NCBI RefSeq assembly: GCF_003815975.1
Contig: NZ_CP033932.1
Location: forward strand, 3,887,501 to 3,951,500
Origin: Chryseobacterium bernardetii
Lineage (GTDB): Bacteria > Bacteroidota > Bacteroidia > Flavobacteriales > Weeksellaceae
DNA length: 64,000 nucleotides
Direction: 5' to 3'
Positions 16,107 through 24,738 of the stretch are shown in pieces (the first letter of the stretch is position 1; each line of letters begins with the position of its first letter). The notes under the pieces are model-generated. The model was given only the letters and a program-made list of their open reading frames with translations, was not told the origin of the DNA and did no database searches. The position numbers were made by a program, and so were the translations under genes.

Positions 16107-17291
16107 ATGAGCAGAGATAATAATAATTCAGACAGACCAAAGAGACCAAGAATTTCAACCAAGAAAAGTTCTGATGATTCTCGTGCTTCCAGATCTGGAA
16201 ATTCTTCAGGATCAAAACCTTATAAAAAACCTTTCTCTAAAGACGGCGGAAGAAAAGGTCCCGAACATAAAGGGTCCAATTCAAAATTTGAGAAGAAACC
16301 GTTCAAGAAAAGTACAGGAGGCTTTGATGGCTCCAATGATGATTTTGACTCAAAATCTGAAAGAAAACCTTATATCACGAATAAAAGTGAGAGTTTTGAG
16401 AAAAAATCTTTCGGAAGGCCTAAAAGAGGTGGAAAAAACTTTGACACGAGAGATAAGTATGAAAGAGGCAGCCTGAAATACGGTAGAAGACCTTCTGCTA
16501 ATGGAGAGGAAAGAAGAGAGGATAAAACTAAATCTTTTGTACAGAAAAGAAGGCTGAACAAGATTGATAAAGACATTCATAAAGACAGCATCCGTCTTAA
16601 TAAGTATATTGCTAATTCCGGGATCTGCAGCAGGAGAGAGGCTGATGAACTTATCACTCAGGGACTTGTAGAAGTGAACGGAAAAGTGGTAACTGAAATG
16701 GGATATCAGGTACAGAAAACCGACAGAGTTGTTTTTGACGGACAAAGTATTACACCGGAAAAACCTGTTTATGTACTTCTGAATAAGCCAAAAGGGTATA
16801 TTTCTACCACTAAGGATGATAAAGCAAGAAAAACAGTAATGGATCTTGTAGCCAATGCTTCTCCTTACAGATTGTTCCCGGTTGGAAGATTAGACCGTTC
16901 CACTACAGGGGTTATTTTGTTGACCAATGACGGACACATGACTAAAAAACTTACGCATCCATCTTTTGATGCCAAGAAGATTTACCATGTAACGTTGGAT
17001 AAGAAACTAACGGGTGAAGATTTACGTCTTATTGCTGAAGGAATCCGTCTTGATGAGGGAGTAGCTGTGGTTGACCAGATTTCATACATTGAAGGTAAAC
17101 CTAAAAATGAGGTCGGAATTGAGATCCATATCGGATGGAACCGTGTTATCAGAAGAATTTTCCAAAGGTTAGGATACGAAGTAGAGTCTTTAGACAGAGT
17201 AATGTTTGCCGGATTAACGAAGAAAAACATCAAAAGAGGACACTGGAGAATCCTTACAGAACTGGAAGTAAACAACCTAAAAATGCTTTAA
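16107..17291 (+). CDS. RsuA/RluB-type pseudouridine synthase with long basic N-tail
   Basis: 394 residues, well beyond the roughly 240 of the core enzyme. Residues 1-160 are low-complexity, rich in Lys, Arg, Ser and Gly, and presumably disordered and RNA-binding. An S4 domain follows at about 161-210 (IRLNKYIANSGICSRREADELI), then the synthase domain with PVGRLDRSTTG, where Asp263 is the catalytic residue. It should isomerise a uridine in rRNA, most likely 23S as RluB does; target not shown. Such charged extensions are common on flavobacterial copies. The ribosome is the expected site of action. Confidence 0.93.
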   Translation: MSRDNNNSDRPKRPRISTKKSSDDSRASRSGNSSGSKPYKKPFSKDGGRKGPEHKGSNSKFEKKPFKKSTGGFDGSNDDFDSKSERKPYITNKSESFEKKSFGRPKRGGKNFDTRDKYERGSLKYGRRPSANGEERREDKTKSFVQKRRLNKIDKDIHKDSIRLNKYIANSGICSRREADELITQGLVEVNGKVVTEMGYQVQKTDRVVFDGQSITPEKPVYVLLNKPKGYISTTKDDKARKTVMDLVANASPYRLFPVGRLDRSTTGVILLTNDGHMTKKLTHPSFDAKKIYHVTLDKKLTGEDLRLIAEGIRLDEGVAVVDQISYIEGKPKNEVGIEIHIGWNRVIRRIFQRLGYEVESLDRVMFAGLTKKNIKRGHWRILTELEVNNLKML

Positions 17292-17322
17292 AAATAAAAT
17301 CATTTTTAGGATTGAAAAATAT

Positions 17323-17350
17323 AAAGGCGCTGAAATTAATCAGTGCCTTT
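17323..17350 (+). terminator. Terminator of the pseudouridine synthase gene
   Basis: AAAGGCGCTGA (17323-17333) pairs with TCAGTGCCTTT (17340-17350), followed by TATTTTTA. Confidence 0.75.
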
Positions 17351-17420
17351 TATTTTTACAGATATTCAAATTCTAAAAGATTAATGTTTATCAATCATCA
17401 TTAATCAATTATACAATATT

Positions 17421-18026
17421 TTATCCCAATACTGTTACTCCTTTTTCAATCATATCATAGATTGCATCTCTTCCGTTATCAGGCTTTACATTTACAGCTC
17501 TGGTTCCGTTGAAATGAAGACAGGTTACATATCCGTTGGCTACAGCATCCTGAGCAGTATACTTTACGCAATAATCCATTGCCAGACCTACAATTTCCAC
17601 TAACTGGATATCATGGTATTTCAGAAAATCATCCAACCCGGTTTTCATAAAATGATTATTATCCTGGAAGCCACTATAGCTGTCAATTTCAATATTTTTT
17701 CCTTTCTGTATGATATGGGTAACCTTGCTTTGGTTTAGATCTTTATGGAATTCTGCACCAAAAGTTCCCTGTACACAATGATCCGGCCACATAAACTGCG
17801 GAACCCCATTAAGGATAATGCTTTCACCTACCTTACGCCCATTGGTGCTTGCAAAACTTTTATGGCCTGCCGGATGCCAGTCTTGTGTTAAAATGATCTG
17901 ATCATATTCATTTTCTTCCATCAAAAGATTGATATAAGGAATAATCTCGTTAGCTCCCGGTACTGCCAATGCTCCGCCTTCACAAAAATCATTCTGTACA
18001 TCGACTATTATTAACGCTTTTTTCAT
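17421..18026 (-). CDS. pncA: Nicotinamidase/pyrazinamidase
   Basis: 201 residues. PncA hydrolyses nicotinamide to nicotinate for NAD salvage. Catalytic residues of the cysteine hydrolase are visible: Asp9 in IVDVQNDF and Cys153 in GLAMDYCVKYTA; the Lys of the triad lies in the QKGKN segment near 108-110. Metal ligands DWHPAGH (Asp49, His51, His55) are present. A 7-bp inverted pair TTTGTCC...GGACAAA lies about 50-80 bp upstream of the start and could be an operator. Single gene. Confidence 0.95.
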   Translation of the reverse strand: MKKALIIVDVQNDFCEGGALAVPGANEIIPYINLLMEENEYDQIILTQDWHPAGHKSFASTNGRKVGESIILNGVPQFMWPDHCVQGTFGAEFHKDLNQSKVTHIIQKGKNIEIDSYSGFQDNNHFMKTGLDDFLKYHDIQLVEIVGLAMDYCVKYTAQDAVANGYVTCLHFNGTRAVNVKPDNGRDAIYDMIEKGVTVLG

Positions 18027-18075
18027 ATTTTGAATTCTCGAATTTTTGATAAATTTACAAAACTAATTGGCAAAA

Positions 18076-18105
18076 ATTTGTCCAAAAATGAATTATCGGA
18101 CAAAT
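18076..18105. promoter_or_regulatory. Inverted repeat upstream of pncA
   Basis: ATTTGTCC (18076-18083) and GGACAAAT (18098-18105) are perfect 8-bp arms with a 14-nt spacer, in the divergent gap between pncA and the helicase gene. Possible operator; no regulator identified. Confidence 0.4.
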
Positions 18106-18257
18106 CGGCAAAAAAATAAAGGCTGGAAGACTGAGGAGAGAATTTGTAAATTACCTTTAGTGATACAACGACGAACTGTCACCTTTAAAAGGAGGATCAA
18201 TATTTTTTGATTATCACCACACCCTTCTTCCATCATCCATCATCCATCCTTTTAGCG

Positions 18258-18265
18258 TATCTTTG
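18258..18265 (+). promoter_or_regulatory. -7 box of the DEAD-box helicase gene
   Basis: TATCTTTG (TAnnTTTG) 18 nt before the ATG at 18284. Confidence 0.6.
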
Positions 18266-18283
18266 CATAAATAAATAGTTTTT

Positions 18284-19426
18284 ATGTCATTTGAATCTTT
18301 AGGTTTATCACACAATATTATTCGCTCTGTTAAAAAACTGGGATATTTAAAACCTTTTCCAATTCAGGAACAGGCTGTCCCTGTTATTCTTCAAGGCAAA
18401 GACCTTATGGGAATTGCAAAGACTGGTTCCGGGAAAACGGCTTGTTTTGTTATGCCGATTTTGGAAAAGTTACAGAATACGGAAGCAAAGAAAGGACGTA
18501 ATGTACAGGTTTTGATATTGGTGCCTACACGTGAACTGGCCATTCAGATTGATGAAGTGTTCAGAGCATTTACAGAAACCCTGAAGCGTGATATCCGTAC
18601 TATGGCAGTTTATGGCGGAGTTTCTATCAACCCACAGATGAAAGGGATGTTTGGCGTAGAAGTTCTTATAGCCACTCCCGGACGTTTATTAGATTTGATT
18701 GATCATAATGCACTGAGCATTTCAGAAATTAAACATTTGGTTATTGATGAAGCAGATAAAATGTTTCAATTAGGTTTTGGTGAAGAGATGAACAGGCTTT
18801 TTGAGCTGATGCCTGTGGTAAAACAAACAACTTTGTTCTCAGCCACTTTAAATGATAAAGTTACTGAAATGAAAGAACGTCTATCTATTAACCCAACAAT
18901 AATTGAAATTAAAAAAGAAGATGTTGAGATTGATAACATCGAACAGTTTGCCTATCATGTTGCCCCGGAAAATAAGGGACCTTTTTTACGATATTTAATC
19001 AAAGAAAAGAAAGTTGAAAAGGCTCTGATCTTTGTTTCATCTACGAGATCTGCTGATAATTTGGTGGAAAAGCTTAAGAAAAATAAAATTAAGGCTGTAG
19101 CTATTCACAGTCAGAAATCCCAGGGTGCCCGAAAGAATAATTTAGAGGAATTCAAATCTAACGGGGCTCAGATTTTGGTTGCAACGGACTTAATAGGCCG
19201 TGGAATCCACATAGATTATTTGCCTTGTGTCATCAATTATGAGCTGCCGCGATCTCCTTTGGATTATATTCACCGAATCGGAAGAACGGGGCGTGCGAAC
19301 GAAAAAGGAACTGCCATTAACATTCTGACGGATGATGAACTGCAGCATTTCAGGGTAATTCAAAAGAAAATGGGTAAAAAAGTACCTTTGGAAAGAACAG
19401 AAGGAATTAACCTGCATGGTTATTAA
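18284..19426 (+). CDS. DEAD-box RNA helicase
   Basis: 380 residues. All motifs are present in order: FPIQEQAVP (Q motif), AKTGSGKT (I), PTRELAIQ (Ia), TPGRLLDL (Ib), VIDEADKM (II), FSATLND (III, SAT), ALIFVSSTRSAD (IV), VATDLIGRGIHI (V) and HRIGRTGR (VI). It unwinds RNA with ATP, for ribosome assembly or mRNA turnover. The C-terminus is short with no basic tail, unlike many RhlE-type proteins. Monocistronic with a terminator shortly after the stop. Confidence 0.95.
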   Translation: MSFESLGLSHNIIRSVKKLGYLKPFPIQEQAVPVILQGKDLMGIAKTGSGKTACFVMPILEKLQNTEAKKGRNVQVLILVPTRELAIQIDEVFRAFTETLKRDIRTMAVYGGVSINPQMKGMFGVEVLIATPGRLLDLIDHNALSISEIKHLVIDEADKMFQLGFGEEMNRLFELMPVVKQTTLFSATLNDKVTEMKERLSINPTIIEIKKEDVEIDNIEQFAYHVAPENKGPFLRYLIKEKKVEKALIFVSSTRSADNLVEKLKKNKIKAVAIHSQKSQGARKNNLEEFKSNGAQILVATDLIGRGIHIDYLPCVINYELPRSPLDYIHRIGRTGRANEKGTAINILTDDELQHFRVIQKKMGKKVPLERTEGINLHGY

Positions 19427-19436
19427 AATATAAATT

Positions 19437-19468
19437 AAAAGCTCTGATTGTCTGCAATCGGAGCTTTT
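19437..19468 (+). terminator. Terminator of the DEAD-box helicase gene
   Basis: AAAAGCTCTGATTG (19437-19450) pairs with CAATCGGAGCTTTT (19455-19468), one G-U pair and a 4-nt loop. Confidence 0.8.
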
Positions 19469-19613
19469 ATATTTCCTGTATAATCTTTATAATTAACGTT
19501 TTTTTCATATTTAATTTTCCTGAATTTTAATACATTTACAAAACCGGATAAAAAGGCTTGCCCACCGGATTACCAGGCAAACTAGCCACAACTAAGACTT
19601 AAAAACCTGAACA

Positions 19614-20150
19614 ATGAATGATTTTGAGAATAAAAAATTCCCAATAGGGCCGTTTGAAGCACCGGAAAATATCTGTGATACCACTTTAGACACCTATATT
19701 AAAGCAATAAAAGACTTTCCCGGAAAATTGAAGAATCTCATTGAACATTTTACAGATGAACAGCTTGATACACCTTACAGAGAAGGAGGATGGACAGTGA
19801 GACAACTTGTTAATCATATTGCTGACAGCCACGCCAACAGTTTTATCCGTTTTAAGCTGGCACTTACAGAAGACAATCCAACCATAAAACCTTATGATGA
19901 AGCTAAGTGGGCAGAACTTCAGGACAGTATTCATATGCCTATAAAGCCTGCGATGAGAATGATAAAGGGAACTCACCAGCGGTGGACAACACTTCTTAAA
20001 AGCCTTACCAACAAACAGTTTGAAAGAACTTTTCATCATCCTGAGCATAACAGGAACTATAATTTAAGGGATAATCTTGCTTTATATGTCTGGCATTGTA
20101 ATCATCATTTCGCACACATTGAAAATCTGAAGAAAGAAAAAGGTTGGTAA
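19614..20150 (+). CDS. YfiT-like bacillithiol transferase (DinB superfamily)
   Basis: 178 residues. The start (FPIGPFEAPENI) and the metal-binding histidines in VRQLVNHIADSH and in WHCNHHFAHI match YfiT/BstA proteins, which transfer bacillithiol to electrophiles in detoxification. It heads a four-gene unit: DUF1569 overlaps its end by 7 bp, then a YtxJ-type bacilliredoxin, then a Crp/Fnr regulator. Together with YtxJ this argues that the organism makes bacillithiol, which is known in Flavobacteriia. The exact substrate is unknown. Confidence 0.87.
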   Translation: MNDFENKKFPIGPFEAPENICDTTLDTYIKAIKDFPGKLKNLIEHFTDEQLDTPYREGGWTVRQLVNHIADSHANSFIRFKLALTEDNPTIKPYDEAKWAELQDSIHMPIKPAMRMIKGTHQRWTTLLKSLTNKQFERTFHHPEHNRNYNLRDNLALYVWHCNHHFAHIENLKKEKGW

Positions 20151-20605
20151 AGAAACTCCTCACTCATCCAATATATTTTAAGGAAATTACGGACAGAATT
20201 TCCAGATTATCTGCGGACAGCCAAAAAAAATGGGGAAAAATGGATGTCTGCCAGATGTTAACGCACTGTGATCTAGTTCTTCAGGTTGCCCTACGCAAAA
20301 TTGAACTTCCCCGCATTAATCTTGTTTTCGGGACAATAGGAATCGTTACAAAATTGGAAATGTATGTTTTCAATAACGGAATTCCCAGAAACATGCCTAC
20401 TTTTCAAAAACTAATCGTTAATTTTGAGTGTGATTTTGATGAATCAAAAACCAATCTGCTGAATACGCTGGAGGAATTCCGGGAAGCCTGTGAAAACAGA
20501 AAACTGCCGGACAGTCACAGATTATTCGGAAACATGACTGAAAAAGACTGGGATTTTTTAGAATATAAGCATCTTGATCATCATTTAAAACAATTTAATG
20601 TATGA
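20144..20605 (+). CDS. DUF1569 protein
   Basis: 153 residues from a TTG start at 20144 (LVKKLLTHPIYFKEI); the next ATG would remove 32 conserved-looking residues, so TTG is preferred. The body (KWGKMDVCQMLTHCDLVLQVAL) resembles DUF1569, a DinB-related helical family of unknown function. It overlaps the upstream YfiT-like gene by 7 bp and the downstream YtxJ-like gene by 4 bp, so translation is likely coupled. Position between two bacillithiol genes suggests a thiol-linked role (inference). Confidence 0.78.
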   Translation: MVKKLLTHPIYFKEITDRISRLSADSQKKWGKMDVCQMLTHCDLVLQVALRKIELPRINLVFGTIGIVTKLEMYVFNNGIPRNMPTFQKLIVNFECDFDESKTNLLNTLEEFREACENRKLPDSHRLFGNMTEKDWDFLEYKHLDHHLKQFNV

Positions 20606-20982
20606 GTTTTTTTGAAAAAATATTCGGCGGAAATAATAGTGAAACCTCTGATCAAAAATCTTTCTGGCAAAATATAAAGTCTGAAGAAGACCTGGAAAAA
20701 GCCATTGAAAGCTCCTATCAGCATAAAATAGCGATATTTAAACATTCAACAAGCTGTTTTATCAGCAAAACAGTATTGAGGAATTTTGAAAAAGAAATTG
20801 AAAATTCGGATCAAAAGGTAAACGTTTATTTTCTTGATCTGCTAGCTCACCGGCCTATTTCAAATAAAATTGCTGAGGATTTCGGGATAAGGCATGAAAG
20901 TCCGCAGCTGATTGTTATTGAAAACGGAAAGCCCGTTAACAGCGCTTCGCACCAGGACATTTCTTTAAGCCAGATCGTATAA
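20602..20982 (+). CDS. ytxJ: YtxJ-type monothiol bacilliredoxin
   Basis: 126 residues with a thioredoxin-like fold. AIFKHSTSCFISKTVL corresponds to the FKHSxxCxIS signature of YtxJ, with one redox Cys. LDLLAHRPISNKIAEDFGIRHESPQ matches the second conserved part with its cis-proline. The protein should remove bacillithiol from mixed disulfides. Coupled to DUF1569 by a 4-bp overlap; its stop overlaps the start of the Crp/Fnr gene by 1 bp. Confidence 0.87.
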   Translation: MSFFEKIFGGNNSETSDQKSFWQNIKSEEDLEKAIESSYQHKIAIFKHSTSCFISKTVLRNFEKEIENSDQKVNVYFLDLLAHRPISNKIAEDFGIRHESPQLIVIENGKPVNSASHQDISLSQIV

Positions 20983-21578
20983 TGAAGAATATTAATAATT
21001 ATTTAGCCAAAGTCTTAAACGTTCCCCTTCAAAGTGTGAATACCTGCAGCCTGCATTATGAAGTAAAAAAGATCCCTAAAAACCAGTTTCTTCTTCAGTA
21101 CGGCGAAATCTGCAGACACATATTCTTTGTTGAAAAAGGACTTTTGAAGATGTACTCTATCGATAAGAATGGGAAAGAACATATTATACAGTTTGCCCCT
21201 GAAAGCTGGCTGATTTCTGACCGAAGCAGTCTTTATTTCAATGAAAAATCCAATTATTATATTGAAGCTGTAGAAGATTCGGAAGTGTTGTTTCTGCATC
21301 CTGATTTCTTCAATAAATTGGTAGAACAGTTCCCAAACAGCATTGAACGCAGTGATTTTCTGCTTCAGAAACATATCAGAAGCCTTCAGAACAGGATCAA
21401 CTCTTTATTGGGAGAAACTGCAGAAGAAAGATATATGAAATTCATAAAAATGTATCCGGACCTTCTTCTTAGGGTTCCTCAATGGATGATTGCTTCTTAT
21501 CTTGGCATTACCCCGGAAAGTTTAAGCCGCGTAAGAAAAGAGCTGGCAAGAAAGAACTTTGTTCCGGATAATAAATAA
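20982..21578 (+). CDS. Crp/Fnr-family regulator of the bacillithiol operon
   Basis: 198 residues. An N-terminal cyclic-nucleotide-type beta-roll (residues about 25-115, LQYGEICRHIFFVEKGLLKMY) and a C-terminal winged helix (VPQWMIASYLGITPESLSRVRKEL). No cysteine cluster for an iron-sulfur centre is visible. Overlaps YtxJ by one base, so it is co-expressed with the thiol genes and may regulate them. It belongs to a different subgroup from the three look-alike regulators at 24739, 25386 and 50378. Confidence 0.85.
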   Translation: MKNINNYLAKVLNVPLQSVNTCSLHYEVKKIPKNQFLLQYGEICRHIFFVEKGLLKMYSIDKNGKEHIIQFAPESWLISDRSSLYFNEKSNYYIEAVEDSEVLFLHPDFFNKLVEQFPNSIERSDFLLQKHIRSLQNRINSLLGETAEERYMKFIKMYPDLLLRVPQWMIASYLGITPESLSRVRKELARKNFVPDNK

Positions 21579-21717
21579 AAAGGCAGGAAGATGGGAGAAG
21601 GAGGCCGGAAGTTCTGTTGAACACAATAGAACTTTAGCCCAATTGTTTTAATCCTTTTTTTAATTTTAATAAAATTGGCATAAGTTATTCCTAAGACAGC
21701 AATGGCTTCCATCTTCC

Positions 21718-23169
21718 TTACCTTGAATAAATCTTTTTAGCAAGCTGCCCCACCTGTTTGAGTTTTGCCTGGGTTTCATCTGACCATGGAAGCCCGATAC
21801 AAAGTCTCATACAGTTTTCAAACTGATCCTGAAAAGTAAACATTCTTCCGGGAGCAATACTTATATTCTCTTTAATAGCAAGATCATACAACTCTGTGGT
21901 ACGGATCTTTTTATCAAATTCTACCCATAAGGATAATCCGCCTTGCGGACGGCTGGTTTTAGTTCCTTCCGGAAAATATTCGGCAATGGTTTGTACATAA
22001 TTCTGGTAATTACTCTGCAACGTCTTTCTAAGCTGCTGAAGGTGCTTCTCGTATCTTCCTGATTTCAGGAAATTAGCAACAGCCTCATTCACAATGGATA
22101 TAGAAGAGGTAGAATGCAGAAGCTTAAGCTTTAAAAGCTTGTCTTTATATTTCCCCGGAGCAATCCAGCCTACACGATATCCCGGAGCCAGTGTTTTTGA
22201 AATAGAACTGCAATACAGCACATTTCCATCCTTATCAAAAGATTTACAGCATTTAGGGCGGGTAGAACCAAAATAAAGATCTCCATATACATCATCTTCA
22301 ATCAACGGAATGTTATTTTCTGAAAGGACCTTTACAATTTCTTTCTTATTCTCATCAGGCATACAGCTTCCCAGTGGTGAATTGAAATTAGGAATCAACA
22401 GGCACAGATCAATTTTGGGGATCAGCTTTTTGAAGGCATCAATTTCTATCCCGGTAGTAGGATGGGTAGGTAATTCCAGAACTTTCAGTCCCAGGCCGTT
22501 GGCAAGCTGAAGAATTCCTGGATAGCACGGGCTTTCAATAGCAATGGTATCTCCTGGCTTTCCCAAAGCCATTAAACAGAAAGACAGCGCATTCATTCCG
22601 CCATTTGTGGTTATCAAATCATTTTCATTAAGATTTCCGCTCCATTGTAAAGAACGTATGGCAATCATTCTTCTCAGCTTCAGATTTCCCTGCAGTTCCT
22701 CATATTCTGTTCCGCCTTCTTTTAATTCCCTTATAGCATGTACAATCTCTTTTTTAAGTTTGGCCTGAGGAAGAAGATCTCCGGATGGAATCCCAATAGA
22801 AAAGAATGTAATATCTTTTTTGCCAACATTTTCAAAGACTTTACTGATTAATTCATCAGGTTCGTCATTGTTGGCAATCAAAGAAGGGCGGCTCACTTCA
22901 GGTAATGGAAGTTTTACAGACAATAACGGGCTTACAAAATAACCGGATTGAGGCTTCGATTCTACAAGAGACAGAGATTCCAGCTCAAGAAAAACACGCT
23001 TTGCGGTATTCATACTTACCTGATGTTCATTACATAACATTCTTACTGACGGGAGTTTATCTCCTGCCTTTAATACTCCGTTCCTGATCTGAGTGGCAAT
23101 ACCATCTGCAATTTCTGTGTATAAAAACTCTTTACTCATTTTCTTAACTGTGCTCATGCAAATATACAA
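21718..23169 (-). CDS. MocR/PdxR-type regulator (GntR + aminotransferase fold)
   Basis: 483 residues. N-terminal GntR winged helix (YTEIADGIATQIRNGVLKAGDKLPSVR), then a fold-type I PLP domain with the cofactor lysine in SSISKTLAPGYRVGW. Such proteins bind PLP as effector and control nearby genes rather than acting as enzymes. The start could be the ATG at 23169, or at 23157 or 23139 further in. It is divergent from an EamA transporter gene 65 bp away, its obvious target. Confidence 0.9.
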   Translation of the reverse strand: MYICMSTVKKMSKEFLYTEIADGIATQIRNGVLKAGDKLPSVRMLCNEHQVSMNTAKRVFLELESLSLVESKPQSGYFVSPLLSVKLPLPEVSRPSLIANNDEPDELISKVFENVGKKDITFFSIGIPSGDLLPQAKLKKEIVHAIRELKEGGTEYEELQGNLKLRRMIAIRSLQWSGNLNENDLITTNGGMNALSFCLMALGKPGDTIAIESPCYPGILQLANGLGLKVLELPTHPTTGIEIDAFKKLIPKIDLCLLIPNFNSPLGSCMPDENKKEIVKVLSENNIPLIEDDVYGDLYFGSTRPKCCKSFDKDGNVLYCSSISKTLAPGYRVGWIAPGKYKDKLLKLKLLHSTSSISIVNEAVANFLKSGRYEKHLQQLRKTLQSNYQNYVQTIAEYFPEGTKTSRPQGGLSLWVEFDKKIRTTELYDLAIKENISIAPGRMFTFQDQFENCMRLCIGLPWSDETQAKLKQVGQLAKKIYSR

Positions 23170-23234
23170 AACTGATACTGTGTTTGTCTAATGATCTTCT
23201 TTAATTTTGATCTAGTTAATTAAAGCTTATTAAA

Positions 23235-24119
23235 ATGATGACAGAAACAATTTCAAAAGACCAGGCTGTAAGCGGCTGGATCAATGGTTTCATAGGTGTA
23301 TTGCTTTTCAGTGGTTCTATGCCCGCTACCAAACTTGCAGTGATGGAAATGGATCCTATATTTGCTACGATTGCCCGTGCAGTGATTGCCGGAATCCTGG
23401 CGCTTTCAGTTTTATTGATATACCAAGAAAAACGTCCGGCAAAAAAACAGTTATTCTCTCTGGTTCTGGTTGCTATAGGCTGTGTCATAGGATTTCCTTT
23501 GCTTTCTTCACTGGCATTACAATACCTTACCTCTGCGCATTCTATTGTATTCCTGGGAATGCTTCCTTTAGCCACAGCTATTTTCGGGGTTTTCCGGGGT
23601 GGAGAAAAGCCACATCCCGTATTCTGGCTCTTTTCTGTGATCGGAAGTCTTTTGGTAATTGGTTATGCTTTTTCCCAGGGAATTTCAGCCTCTCCTGTTG
23701 GGGATATCCTCATGCTTCTGGCTATCATTCTGTGCGGAATGGGATATGCAGAAGGTGCAAAGCTTTCCAAAACATTAGGTGGATGGCAGGTTATTTCCTG
23801 GGCACTTGTTATATCATTACCGGTTATGCTTCCTTTGTTTTTCATCTATTTTCCAACCAATGTAGAATCCATAAGTTTTAGAGGCTGGTTCGGATTAGGG
23901 TATATTTCTCTCTTCAGCATGTTTATCGGGTTTATATTCTGGTATAAAGGGCTGGCACTTGGTGGTATTACCACAGTAGGCCAGCTTCAGCTATTACAGC
24001 CTTTCTTCGGGCTTGCTTTAGCAGCATACCTTCTTCACGAGCAGGTAAGTATAGGAATGCTGGGAATTACAGTTGGGGTTATTCTCTGTGTAATCGGGAC
24101 TAAGAAATTTGCGAAATAA
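23235..24119 (+). CDS. EamA/DMT-family transporter
   Basis: 294 residues with ten predicted membrane spans in two EamA halves (about 15-140 and 155-290). LQYLTSAHSIVFLGMLPLATAIFG and the C-terminal LQLLQPFFGLALAAYLLHEQ are typical. It probably exports an amino acid or other small metabolite. The divergent MocR-type gene is the likely regulator, a common pairing in which the exporter serves a PLP- or amino acid-related stress. Confidence 0.9.
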   Translation: MMTETISKDQAVSGWINGFIGVLLFSGSMPATKLAVMEMDPIFATIARAVIAGILALSVLLIYQEKRPAKKQLFSLVLVAIGCVIGFPLLSSLALQYLTSAHSIVFLGMLPLATAIFGVFRGGEKPHPVFWLFSVIGSLLVIGYAFSQGISASPVGDILMLLAIILCGMGYAEGAKLSKTLGGWQVISWALVISLPVMLPLFFIYFPTNVESISFRGWFGLGYISLFSMFIGFIFWYKGLALGGITTVGQLQLLQPFFGLALAAYLLHEQVSIGMLGITVGVILCVIGTKKFAK

Positions 24120-24135
24120 TCATAAATAAAGCATT

Positions 24136-24149
24136 ATGACCTGGGTCAT
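24136..24149 (+). promoter_or_regulatory. Crp/Fnr-type palindrome before the lipoprotein gene
   Basis: ATGAC-CTGG-GTCAT, a perfect 5-bp inverted repeat centred 34 bp before the middle of the -7 box TACTTTTG (24173-24180). The same palindrome with other centre bases lies at 26012. Geometry fits a class II activator site near -41. Confidence 0.6.
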
Positions 24150-24172
24150 AAACAAACGGTATCCTAATAGTC

Positions 24173-24180
24173 TACTTTTG
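24173..24180 (+). promoter_or_regulatory. -7 box TACTTTTG of the lipoprotein gene
   Basis: Fits TAnnTTTG. The surrounding AGTCTACTTTTGACCTATCA resembles AGTCGTACATTTGATCTATC at 26043, so the two promoters look related. Confidence 0.55.
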
Positions 24181-24206
24181 ACCTATCACACACAAAATAT
24201 ACTATT

Positions 24207-24452
24207 ATGAAACTTATCATGTCATTTATGCTTATTGGATTTCTTGCCTTAAGCTGTAAAAAAGAAACGCGAACAGAACAATCTACAAGTACTGACACTA
24301 TAATAGCTGATAGTATGCAGACGGATACAGCTGCTAATCATCAGCCAACGTCATCTCCGCTTCCTTCAGATACACTTAATAAGGACAGTACATCTTCAAT
24401 GAATAAAAAGGATACAGCGAGAGCCGTACCTAACACGAACAGAAAAAAATAA
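24207..24452 (+). CDS. Small lipoprotein
   Basis: 81 residues. Signal peptide II with lipobox LALSCKK (Cys17), followed by a Thr/Ser/Asp-rich, presumably unstructured chain. No domain recognised. Predicted lipid-anchored in the inner or outer membrane. A terminator follows, so it is monocistronic, but its promoter carries the same palindrome as the large stress operon, suggesting common control. Confidence 0.75.
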   Translation: MKLIMSFMLIGFLALSCKKETRTEQSTSTDTIIADSMQTDTAANHQPTSSPLPSDTLNKDSTSSMNKKDTARAVPNTNRKK

Positions 24453-24474
24453 TTGTTTTAACTCCATATTTGAT

Positions 24475-24506
24475 AAAACCCGTTGTCATCCGCTGAGACG
24501 GGTTTT
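24475..24506 (+). terminator. Terminator of the lipoprotein gene
   Basis: AAAACCCGT (24475-24483) pairs with ACGGGTTTT (24498-24506). Confidence 0.75.
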
Positions 24507-24738
24507 GTTAACTCAACACTATAAATAAAATCACCTACTTAAGAAATAAAAATAATGCGTTTTTAATGTTAAAAATTAAACAATAACATTAAATTAAAAT
24601 AAAATATATAATAAATTTAACTTTATTTAACTTATAAAATAAAGACTAAGGTTCGATATTTGTATGTATTTATTGTCAATTCCAGTGATATTTTTACTAA
24701 GATTAAGAAGAAGAAGAAAACAACAAAAAAAAGCTATT

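Noticed and set aside
18064..18083. Sigma-54-like TTGGCAAAAATTTG on the plus strand before the DEAD-box gene
   Set aside because: GG to G spacing is 9 nt instead of 10, and a TATCTTTG box nearer the gene explains its promoter.
21674..21690. TTGGCATAAG near the end of the bacillithiol operon as a sigma-54 site
   Set aside because: No -12 half at the right distance.
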